Both the position numbers and the translations under genes were made by a program. Positions 4,544 to 11,156 of a stretch of DNA of 11,156 nt are shown one piece after another (positions within the stretch are counted from its first letter, which is position 1; each line of letters opens with the position of its first letter). The stretch spans positions 1 to 11,156 of the forward strand of contig DMTA01000235.1 of the NCBI GenBank assembly GCA_003454835.1, in the 5' to 3' direction. The stretch comes from Achromobacter sp. GTDB lineage: Bacteria; Pseudomonadota; Gammaproteobacteria; Burkholderiales; Burkholderiaceae_B. The notes below the pieces were generated by a model. The model was given only the letters and a program-made list of their open reading frames with translations. It was not told the origin of the DNA and searched no databases.

Positions 4544-7480
4544 TCACGGTTCGAGTTGCGAGGCAGGGCGGATCCGCTCCACCGCTGTTACGGGAATAGC
4601 CTTCTCCCCGCAGCGTCCAGACATACGCAATGGCCACAGACGTTGCCCAGCCGAGCCATACAACGTGCGTATGCCGCATACCGTCCGCACTTGAGCGAGC
4701 GCCCGGCCGGTGGGGTCGATGATCCGGGAGTCAAACTCAGTCGATACCACCGCACGTTGATTCGCGAAGTCGGATACCGTGAGGAATTGGGCCGGAATGA
4801 CAAATTCACCATCGTGGCCGACGAAACCATAGGCGTTGCGTGATATTGCGGCCGCCAAGCCTTCGCGATAAGCGCCCAACCCATCGAAGGCAGGGCCGGT
4901 CAGCTTGCCCGTGGTGTCGATTGCGCGCTGTCCATCGTTGGGCAAAACAGTCACGGCGCGTCCGTCTGAAAACTCGGTAGCTGCGCCTTCGACGGTGAGC
5001 ACGGTAGTGCCTTTCAGGTCTGCATAATCGGTGACCCTTCTGCCGTTTGCCAGGGTATGGCGGATCAGCATCGAGGATCCGATCGGCCACCGCCACTCGT
5101 CGCTTGCCAGAGTGGCGAGCGTCTTGCCGCTGCCATCAATCACCTGCGTGGCCCCCCCATCCACCCGCAGCGCTCGGGCCGGAGAACCTTGGAAGGGTGT
5201 TCCCGGCAATGGCGAGAGCGCGATCTGCCAGTTGCCTTGGCTGTCCAGATAACCCTGCCGATTCGCACGCATAATGCTCATCCAGTTACCCACCCGGGAA
5301 AAGGTCGCGTCTTGCATGTCGAGAGCGCCGGAGCCGTCGGACGAGATGATCCACCGCCGACGGGCGTTGCCGGCCTCGATGGAGCCATTGTGTGATCGGG
5401 TGACGTGAAGCCCTGGCTCGAATGGGGTCAATGCGAGGCCCTGCGAGTTGAAGAACGCAGCGGGGAGCTGGTATTTATCGTCGCCACCACGCGACATCAG
5501 CCACAGATTCGCGTTGACGCGCTTGGCAGACCGGTGGGCGGCCGGCACGACCCAATTGCCCTGAAGGTCGATGATGCCCAGACGATCGGGCTCCATCGAT
5601 GCGATCGCCTGACCGTCGCGGAAGTCCTCGATGCTGCGAAACTGTGGCGCTGCCAGTTCCTTGCCCGCGACAAAATCGTACAGGCCCCATGGTTCGTCAT
5701 CAGCGGCGGTTTTCAAGTAGCGCGCAATGCCGGGCGCCACCACTTGCGCATCAAAGCTCTCGGGAAGATCGTAGACTTTTCCGTCGACGTCGATCATGCG
5801 CGCCACGCCATCGCCATATATCGGCGCATACCCGTGGCGGAATATGCCGATGTGCTGCTGCTCGGCCAAATCGATGGGTTTGCCCCGGTCGTCCAGCAAC
5901 ACCATGCCTGTCGACGTCCTGGCGGCGTACCGAAACGGCATTGCTTTCGCGCCCTCTGAGCGCTCCTCATCCGCGTCGTTGAGTACGATCAGTTCGACCC
6001 ACGACGCGTCCGTCACATGGGTGCCGTCGCTGAGTATCACGCCGGCGCCTCCGCCGGCCTCGTCGCGCTGGCGGGCGTCAGGTGCGGGTCCCAGCAAGGC
6101 CAGAGGGGCGTTCGTCGCGGTGGCCGGGAGCGGGAGGACGCGCCTGTTTTCGACGACCTGTAGGGTTTGCGGCGTGAGCAACGTCTTGCCGTCCTTGTCC
6201 AGGACATTGAGCAGCGCGTCTTGCGAATCGGATATCCAGAGTCGCCCGTGCTCCAACTGAATGCGTTTGACCCTGGACACCCAGTCATGGTCCGACCCGG
6301 CCCGCAGCCAGGCGCCTGTGGGCGTCAGCAATCCGGCATTCGATTTGCTACCGTCAACGAACAACAGAAACGCGTCGACATCCATGGAGACGCGCAAACC
6401 CTGTCCGAGTGCGATCGGGGCCGCGCGACCCGGCACGAGCGCCATGGTGTTTCCGCTCGCTTCATAAACGATTGTGTCGGCGTATAACCCGGATGTTTCG
6501 GCGTCCTGCCGTGTCAATGTGGCGACCACGGCCCCGTCGTCATTCAGAATGGCAAAATCGCCGCTATTTCGCACGCCTGCCGACCAGAATCCGCCACCCA
6601 CCGCAGTCATGTTGGTGTAGTGTTGGTCCGCGCCGATCAGCTTGCCTTGCGTCGTCACCATGACCCAACCTGCCGGCCCGCGGCCGATTGCCGGCCCTCC
6701 CGTGCGCCAGACACTCAGATTGTCATACACGGGCTGGACAACCCAGTTCCAATCCGCGTCTATCACGCCGGACATGTATTTGGCGTTCGAGGCGATGTGC
6801 AGGCCATTTTCACCAAGCGGCCGTTCTGGGATAACGCCCATTGCGCCGTAGCGGCGCTCGCCCGCCTCGGAGCGGTATTCCCGCTTGTACTTGAGCGTCG
6901 TTCGAGCGGGAACGCCATCGGAAAGATGCACCGAATATACGTCTTCGTCGAATGGCGATCCCACCGGATTGCCCTGTCGATCAATCAGTAGATGTCGCCC
7001 GTCAAGGGTGGCCACCGCCAGTCCGACTTCGGCGATGTCCTGCAACGCGTCAAAGCGCGGACGCACCGCCATCCGGCCGTCTTTATCGATGAATCCCCAT
7101 TTTCCTTGCCACCGCACGGCGGCCAAGCCATGGCGGAAGTCGCGCACAGCCTCAAAGATGGGCCGGATCGCGACGCGGCCGTTTTCGTCCAGGAATCCCC
7201 ACGCATGCTTCGGCAGGGACTCGTCGGCCGACTGGCCATCGGCTTTCGGCAGCGCCGACGGCAAAAGAACGGCGGCCCGATCTCCCGAGATGTCGCGGAT
7301 GCAGCCGTTGGCATAAGCGGGTCGAACGGCCGCGTGGTCCAGCGCGAAAGACGGCGTGATCTCTTGGCGCTCATAGCAGCTTCCATCCTGGACTTGCGCA
7401 TGCGAGGGCAGAGAGGCGCCCAACGCGGCGAAGGCGGCGGCGATGTGAAAGGCCAATTGAATGCGAGGCGTCATATTCAT
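4544..7480 (-). CDS. B1: large exported WG-repeat protein (978 aa)
   Basis: Residues 1-28 are a signal peptide (FHIAAAFAALGASL core, cleavage after SHA). Cys35 and Cys60 follow. WG-type repeats are clear near 94, 128, 598, 634, 743 and 884, such as WGFIDKDGRMAVRP and WGFLDENGRVAIRP. The middle (about 180-590) is more degenerate but keeps DxxG hairpin turns. The C-terminus has Cys935 and Cys957 in C-x13-WP-x6-C, the same motif as in A1 and A2; no other cysteine is present. B2 is its close paralogue. The ATG at 7480 overlaps the TGA of A1 (ATGA); a second in-frame ATG at 7474 could also serve. It is probably coupled to A1 and co-transcribed. A 220-bp gap separates it from A2. No transmembrane segment follows the signal, so a soluble periplasmic or secreted protein is inferred. 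Function is unknown. Confidence 0.94.
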   Translation of the reverse strand: MNMTPRIQLAFHIAAAFAALGASLPSHAQVQDGSCYERQEITPSFALDHAAVRPAYANGCIRDISGDRAAVLLPSALPKADGQSADESLPKHAWGFLDENGRVAIRPIFEAVRDFRHGLAAVRWQGKWGFIDKDGRMAVRPRFDALQDIAEVGLAVATLDGRHLLIDRQGNPVGSPFDEDVYSVHLSDGVPARTTLKYKREYRSEAGERRYGAMGVIPERPLGENGLHIASNAKYMSGVIDADWNWVVQPVYDNLSVWRTGGPAIGRGPAGWVMVTTQGKLIGADQHYTNMTAVGGGFWSAGVRNSGDFAILNDDGAVVATLTRQDAETSGLYADTIVYEASGNTMALVPGRAAPIALGQGLRVSMDVDAFLLFVDGSKSNAGLLTPTGAWLRAGSDHDWVSRVKRIQLEHGRLWISDSQDALLNVLDKDGKTLLTPQTLQVVENRRVLPLPATATNAPLALLGPAPDARQRDEAGGGAGVILSDGTHVTDASWVELIVLNDADEERSEGAKAMPFRYAARTSTGMVLLDDRGKPIDLAEQQHIGIFRHGYAPIYGDGVARMIDVDGKVYDLPESFDAQVVAPGIARYLKTAADDEPWGLYDFVAGKELAAPQFRSIEDFRDGQAIASMEPDRLGIIDLQGNWVVPAAHRSAKRVNANLWLMSRGGDDKYQLPAAFFNSQGLALTPFEPGLHVTRSHNGSIEAGNARRRWIISSDGSGALDMQDATFSRVGNWMSIMRANRQGYLDSQGNWQIALSPLPGTPFQGSPARALRVDGGATQVIDGSGKTLATLASDEWRWPIGSSMLIRHTLANGRRVTDYADLKGTTVLTVEGAATEFSDGRAVTVLPNDGQRAIDTTGKLTGPAFDGLGAYREGLAAAISRNAYGFVGHDGEFVIPAQFLTVSDFANQRAVVSTEFDSRIIDPTGRALAQVRTVCGIRTLYGSAGQRLWPLRMSGRCGEKAIPVTAVERIRPASQLEP
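7472..7480 (-). promoter_or_regulatory. ATGA stop/start overlap coupling A1 to B1
   Basis: The A1 stop TGA (7479-7477) overlaps the B1 ATG (7480-7478). A further in-frame ATG sits at 7474-7472. The local sequence GAATGAATATGAC differs by one base from the A2/B2 junction. Only a weak purine stretch (TAAAGA) precedes the ATG, so reinitiation by ribosomes finishing A1 is likely. Confidence 0.75.
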
Positions 7481-10371
7481 TCTTTAGCGGCGTTGGAGGT
7501 AAGGGAGGAGAAATCTCGAGGGGGGCCTTGGCAGCCAAGCGTGTGAGGGGGCCAGCTTTGTTTGCCCTGCGCGTTCAGGATCACCAATGTGCCGCACCGA
7601 TTCTCGAACCGCGCGGTCGTGTTCCCTTTAGTGTCGATGAACTCCACGAACCGGCCACGCTTGACGAGGGCTCGCTCGTCGCGGAAGTCCTCGGCGTGGG
7701 TGAACACCGGCGCGATGGCGTAGCGTCCGGTCAGGTCGATGTAACCGTGCAGGCTGCCGGTTCGCTCGGGCAGGCGCGCGCGGGCCAGCCCGTTCCTCAA
7801 GGGGCCAAGATCGGTGAAGTGCGGTCCAATCACTCGCTTGCCGGCCGCGTTGATGAAGCCCGCGCCACGATCCTGCCCCCCATAAGGCACCACGCCTTCG
7901 CTGGCGTCCCGGAAGCGAATGGACTGGGAGTCGGGAAAATCCGCAATTTCACGACCCTGGAGATCCAACATGACCTTCGCTCCCTTGCCATTGGATATGA
8001 CGACACGCTGCATCGAGGCCAGCAGGTCGCCGTTGCCTAGATTGCTCGGCAGGCTTTTTCCGGTCTGATCGATGATGCGCCACTGCCTGCCGATGCGCGC
8101 ACTCGCCACCCCTTCTGGCTGAACAAAGAAAGGGTGGATCTCGTGATAGACCGCGGGTATCTTCATGTTGCCCCGTGCATCAATGGCGCCTTGGCGCTTG
8201 TCGTACGACGTATAGAACCAATCGCCGAACTGCTTGTGAGTGTTCGGCTTACCGTCCGACTCGTGCATGGGGCGGCCCTGCGAGTCCAGCAGCACCAGCG
8301 TGCCATCGGGACGCTTTCCCAGAAACTGCCCGTTTTCGAGTGCCTGCGGTTTGTCGATGTAGGGTTCGCTGGACTTGCCGGTTTGAAGATTGATCAGGCG
8401 ATACCCGGTGTTCCCCCTGGTGTCGCGCTCGCGCGCCTGATTGCGGGCGGCGACCGACATCATCCCGTGGCCAAGGTATTGCAAGTCATAGGTGGATTGA
8501 TGCGCGGCGGCGATTACCCAACGGCCCGCCTGGTCAACGACGCCCCAGCGCCCTTTGTCTTGCGCCAGGGCCCAGCGACTGTCGATTGCCTCTATCTGTT
8601 CGTACGCGGGCTTGAATGCCATGGCGCCCTTGCGGATGTCCCAGATTCCCCAACGGTGCTGCTGGTGCTCGTTCATTGCGCGGAAGGAAAGCAGATCGCC
8701 CGTGATGCGCGGCGAGTCTTTCATGACCATTGCGGGAACCTCCAGCTTCTTGCCGGTCGCATCGATCAGAACGGCGTCTTCGTCTTTCCCCCCGTGCGTG
8801 AAGGCCCACGTATAGAAGCCCTTGAATCTGTTTATGCCGCGGTAGGCCGGGGACACCGCCCACGTACCGTCTCCAGCTATCGCCCCGACGTTCCAGTCCC
8901 TGGTTTTCACCGGGAGCGGCATCGTGACGTCGTACGTTTCGATGTGCTCCCATTGCAGGTTCCCAACGATCTTCCCCGCTGCGGTCAGCACTCTGAGGGG
9001 GCCGTCGAAACTGTGGTCGCGCACGAGCGCCAATGGCATGTCTTTGTCATTTAGCCCACCTTCTTTGGCCGGGCGGAATTCGTCAATGCGATAGCCGCGC
9101 AACGCTTCGACGGTGGCGTCATCCAGCATGGCGCCGCCATCGCGGTCGTAGATCTGCACGAGCGAGACTTTGCGCGCGTTGTCGTAGTCCTCGTTGTCCG
9201 CGTCTGCCCTGGCGTCGCCAGTCGTTTGCGCGACGCTGCTGAACACCCAGGCAAATCCCCGTTGGATTTCCACCTTGGCGTTTCGCAAGGGCAAAACATG
9301 GACGCCTCCACTGGGGTTGACGAGGATCGTTGTTTCGCTGCCGGCGGCGTAACGCCATCCTTTGTCGTTTCGCAGGTGGGTTTGCGCGCCGTCGAGTGTA
9401 TGGATCAGGTCGAGATTGCCGTCCAGCAGCATGGGCGCGCCGGCGTCCGGGTGCGCCAGCCAGAGGCCTGGCGACAATAGTTCGATTTTCCTGTACGTGC
9501 CCGGCGGCAGGACCTCGCCGCGCTCATTGAAGAAATACCAATAGCGTTCACGCTTGACTGCCAGAACGCTGCCAGATTGAATCGGGGGGGCGACGGCGCG
9601 CAGAACCAGCGGAGTGACCGTCCACCCTTTCTCAGGGTGCAGCAGCCCCCACCAACTTTCGTGCCGTCTCACCAGCGAGCTTGCCGGGATAAGGCCACCG
9701 CCGCCAGCCAGGGGCGCGGCCAATTCGTTGACATCGTGCGGCAACTTGACGGGCTTGCGAGTCGCGGTGTTAAAGAGGCGCGGGGGAGTCGGCACGTCGA
9801 TTAGGGCCAACGTCTGGCCAGGTCGGAAGCCAGTGGAATGAACGCCAAGCGGAAAGGTCTTGACGATCTTCCCCTTGCGGTCGATCAGCACGTCGCGATC
9901 ACCGTCCTGGACAACGGCGGTGCCGTTCGCGTTGAAGCCGGTGGCTTCGGCGAAGCGCGGTTCGATGACCCAGCGTCCCTGGGTGTCGATGTAACCCCAG
10001 GTGCGACCCAGAGTGACGGGGGCCAGACCATTCTGGAATGCCCCCGCGGTCGTGAACGCAGGGGAGATTGCCATGGCTCCAGACTTGTCTAGATATCCCC
10101 AGGCGGGCTGGTTCGCGTTGGCGGTGCCCGCGATTACGGCGGCGAATCCCTCCTGATAGGACCTGTGACACCCGGTCGAATATCCCTGGTAGCCGTGGTT
10201 GCGGTCGCATCCTGTGCGCCAGTCCGCAGACGCTTCCAGAGGCAGCAGCGCGAATCCCGCAAACGCTGCGGCGACCGTCAGGGACGTGATCGGGAATCCG
10301 GGCCTCACCACGCGTGGTCGACGGGCATCGCCAAAACCAATAACACCTGGGTGGGGGGAACTGTGCGCCAT
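7477..10371 (-). CDS. A1: large exported WG-repeat protein (964 aa)
   Basis: With the ATG at 10371 the protein has a long basic n-region (RRPR near 17-20), then a hydrophobic core (VAAAFAGFALL) and a cleavage site after EASA (residue 49). GTG codons at 10311 and 10308 would give a normal-sized signal peptide and align with the A2 start, so the start is uncertain; CAGG eight bases before the ATG mildly favours the longer form. Cys55 and Cys68 follow. WG-type repeats are clear near 91, 125, 241, 501, 575, 609, 728, 836 and 876. The C-terminal motif has Cys926 and Cys947 (C-x13-WP-x5-C), with no other cysteine. It lacks the Ala-rich insert of A2, having a short acidic linker (about 383-402). It is first in the visible operon, divergent from the MFS gene, and coupled to B1. 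Function is unknown; export to the periplasm or beyond is inferred. Confidence 0.93.
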   Translation of the reverse strand: MAHSSPHPGVIGFGDARRPRVVRPGFPITSLTVAAAFAGFALLPLEASADWRTGCDRNHGYQGYSTGCHRSYQEGFAAVIAGTANANQPAWGYLDKSGAMAISPAFTTAGAFQNGLAPVTLGRTWGYIDTQGRWVIEPRFAEATGFNANGTAVVQDGDRDVLIDRKGKIVKTFPLGVHSTGFRPGQTLALIDVPTPPRLFNTATRKPVKLPHDVNELAAPLAGGGGLIPASSLVRRHESWWGLLHPEKGWTVTPLVLRAVAPPIQSGSVLAVKRERYWYFFNERGEVLPPGTYRKIELLSPGLWLAHPDAGAPMLLDGNLDLIHTLDGAQTHLRNDKGWRYAAGSETTILVNPSGGVHVLPLRNAKVEIQRGFAWVFSSVAQTTGDARADADNEDYDNARKVSLVQIYDRDGGAMLDDATVEALRGYRIDEFRPAKEGGLNDKDMPLALVRDHSFDGPLRVLTAAGKIVGNLQWEHIETYDVTMPLPVKTRDWNVGAIAGDGTWAVSPAYRGINRFKGFYTWAFTHGGKDEDAVLIDATGKKLEVPAMVMKDSPRITGDLLSFRAMNEHQQHRWGIWDIRKGAMAFKPAYEQIEAIDSRWALAQDKGRWGVVDQAGRWVIAAAHQSTYDLQYLGHGMMSVAARNQARERDTRGNTGYRLINLQTGKSSEPYIDKPQALENGQFLGKRPDGTLVLLDSQGRPMHESDGKPNTHKQFGDWFYTSYDKRQGAIDARGNMKIPAVYHEIHPFFVQPEGVASARIGRQWRIIDQTGKSLPSNLGNGDLLASMQRVVISNGKGAKVMLDLQGREIADFPDSQSIRFRDASEGVVPYGGQDRGAGFINAAGKRVIGPHFTDLGPLRNGLARARLPERTGSLHGYIDLTGRYAIAPVFTHAEDFRDERALVKRGRFVEFIDTKGNTTARFENRCGTLVILNAQGKQSWPPHTLGCQGPPRDFSSLTSNAAKE

Positions 10372-10427
10372 GGAGAAGACCTGCGGAATGAAGGAACAGC
10401 GGACTGTAATAACGGGCCGCGCTGCAG

Positions 10428-10447
10428 CAATTAGAAATATGTAATTG
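10428..10447. promoter_or_regulatory. Inverted repeat CAATTA-N8-TAATTG upstream of A1
   Basis: This is a perfect 6-bp inverted repeat with an 8-bp spacer, the same geometry as the repeat upstream of A2 but a different sequence. With a 4-base bulge the arms extend outward (GCAG on the left, CTGC on the right). It lies about 57 bases upstream of the A1 ATG in the divergent intergenic region and could be an operator. A weak promoter candidate for A1 on the minus strand, TTGCTG-N16-TACAGT (10404-10431), overlaps its left arm. Confidence 0.35.
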
Positions 10448-10515
10448 CGGGCTGCGAGCAGTTATGGCCGGTAAATCGAATATCCCTTTCGAAGCCTGTT
10501 CTGCTATTGCGGGCT
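10444..10515. promoter_or_regulatory. Direct repeat ATTGCGGGCT (two copies) flanking a TCGAA-N7-TTCGA inverted repeat
   Basis: ATTGCGGGCT occurs at 10444-10453 and again at 10506-10515, 62 bases apart. Between them, TCGAA-TATCCCT-TTCGA (10476-10492) is a 5-bp inverted repeat. They sit in the 265-bp region between the divergent A1 and MFS genes and may be regulator sites; chance cannot be excluded for elements this short. Confidence 0.3.
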
Positions 10516-10555
10516 CACATTCCCGACGCGCATGCAACGGACAAAAAATAATCGG

Positions 10556-10584
10556 TTGTGCCCCCGCCGCGGCGACCCTGTAAT
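10556..10584 (+). promoter_or_regulatory. Candidate sigma-70 promoter for the MFS gene
   Basis: TTGTGC (10556-10561) is separated by 17 bases from TGTAAT (10579-10584), matching the -35 and -10 consensus at three and five of six positions. Transcription would begin near 10591, leaving an untranslated leader of about 45 bases. AATAAT at 10547-10552 is an alternative -10 without a good -35. Confidence 0.4.
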
Positions 10585-10624
10585 AGAGCGGATGCCACGC
10601 CGTAGCGCGGCAACGTTCCCTTGC

Positions 10625-10630
10625 GAGAGG
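10625..10630 (+). promoter_or_regulatory. Ribosome-binding site of the MFS gene
   Basis: GAGAGG lies six bases before the ATG at 10637. It is the only strong Shine-Dalgarno seen in the window, and it fixes the start of the transporter gene. Confidence 0.7.
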
Positions 10631-10636
10631 TTCGCC

Positions 10637-11156
10637 ATGCCCACCCCCCAAAAACCTTCCCTGGATGCATCCCAGCTTTGGCTGCTGGTCCTGGCCGGCG
10701 GCGTCGTCATGGGCCTTGCCCTGGGCGTGCGCCATGTGCAGGGCCTGTTTCTCCTGCCCGTCACGATGGACCGCGGGTGGAGCCGAGAAACCTTCGCCAT
10801 GGCGCTGGCCGTGCAGAACCTGACGTGGGGCATCGTGCAGCCCTTCACCGGCATGATTGCCGACCGCTATGGCTCGGCCAAGGTGATTGCCGGCGGGCTG
10901 GTGTTCTACGCGCTGGGCCTTGCCGGCATGGCGCATGCTTCGACGCCTGCGGCCTTCATGTGGACGGCGGGCGTGTGCATTGGAATCGCGTTGTCCGGCA
11001 CCGCCTTCGCAGCCATCTACGGCGCGCTCAGCCGCCTGGTGCCACCGGACCGCCGCAGCTGGGCGCTGGGCGTGGCTGGGGCGGTTGGCGGCCTGGGACA
11101 GTTCACGATGGTGCCGGCGGCGCAATGGCTGATCGGCGGCTGGGGGTGGGGCGCGG
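10637..11156 (+). CDS. MFS transporter, N-terminal 173 residues (3' end outside window)
   Basis: The frame is open from the ATG at 10637 to the right edge. The protein is strongly hydrophobic. TM1 lies at about 13-33, TM2 at about 52-71, the conserved MFS loop 2-3 motif A at 72-82 (GMIADRYGSAK), TM3 at about 83-101, TM4 at about 105-130, then a basic loop (VPPDRRSW) and TM5. The start is supported by GAGAGG six bases upstream. A complete MFS protein has about 400 residues, so somewhat under half is visible. Substrate cannot be told from this part; the style resembles the proton-coupled organic anion/monocarboxylate-type MFS proteins common in Burkholderiales. It is transcribed away from the WG-repeat genes and shares the 10372-10636 regulatory region with A1, but nothing shows a functional link. 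Confidence 0.9.
   Translation, partial: MPTPQKPSLDASQLWLLVLAGGVVMGLALGVRHVQGLFLLPVTMDRGWSRETFAMALAVQNLTWGIVQPFTGMIADRYGSAKVIAGGLVFYALGLAGMAHASTPAAFMWTAGVCIGIALSGTAFAAIYGALSRLVPPDRRSWALGVAGAVGGLGQFTMVPAAQWLIGGWGWGA

Larger units (their letters stand above)
4544..10371 (-). repeat. Tandem duplicated gene cassette, copy 1 (A1-B1)
   Basis: A1 and B1 form one unit of a tandemly duplicated two-gene cassette. Copy 2 (A2-B2) follows in the same order and orientation with the same ATGA junction. Similarity is obvious at protein level. At DNA level there are conserved patches, for example about 20 identical bases (ccttgccaccgcacggcggc) in B1 near 7106 and in B2 near 791. Confidence 0.85.

Noticed and set aside
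8134..9054. 306-codon plus-strand frame opposite A1, resembling the frame opposite A2
   Set aside because: The resemblance only mirrors the A1/A2 homology on the sense strand; same codon register and no ribosome-binding site.
9899..11125. 408-codon minus-strand frame spanning the intergenic region and running antisense to the MFS gene
   Set aside because: It overlaps A1 in another frame and is antisense to a clear MFS gene with a good ribosome-binding site; the composition is Arg/His/Gln-rich with no domain.

Overview
The window comes from a GC-rich Gram-negative bacterium. Base composition, codon choice and the type of MFS protein suggest a beta-proteobacterium of the Alcaligenaceae (Achromobacter/Bordetella-like). 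That assignment is an inference from style, not from a marker gene. No RNA genes, transposases, phage genes or CRISPR arrays are visible.

Almost everything from 10371 down to the left edge is one minus-strand block of four large genes for exported WG-repeat proteins. In order of transcription they are A1 (7477-10371, 964 aa), B1 (4544-7480, 978 aa), A2 (1180-4323, 1047 aa) and B2 (1-1183, first 394 residues only). A1 and A2 are paralogues and so are B1 and B2, so the block is a tandem duplication of a two-gene cassette (A-B, A-B). Within each cassette A stops inside the start codon of B (ATGA), and the junction sequence is nearly the same in both copies. A 220-bp gap with regulatory-looking inverted repeats separates the cassettes.

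All four proteins begin with a Sec-type signal peptide, and no other membrane segment or lipobox is evident. The complete mature proteins carry exactly four cysteines, two close to the N-terminus and two close to the C-terminus. The C-terminal pair lies in a motif shared by A and B types, C-x13-W-P-x5/6-C. The core consists of repeats of about 30 residues of the WG/KWG type (W-G-[YF]-[IL]-D-x-x-G-x-x-x-I-x-P). A and B therefore look like diverged members of one family, probably periplasmic or surface partners made together. Their biochemical role is not known to me.

A2 differs from A1 by an Ala/Asp/Thr/Met-rich insert of about 120 residues (2872-3243). It also has a 20-codon upstream reading frame that ends in another ATGA overlap with the A2 start and contains a perfect hairpin.

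The right end (10372-10636) is a divergent intergenic region with several inverted or direct repeats and a promoter candidate. It is followed by the first 173 codons of a plus-strand MFS transporter that runs off the right edge.
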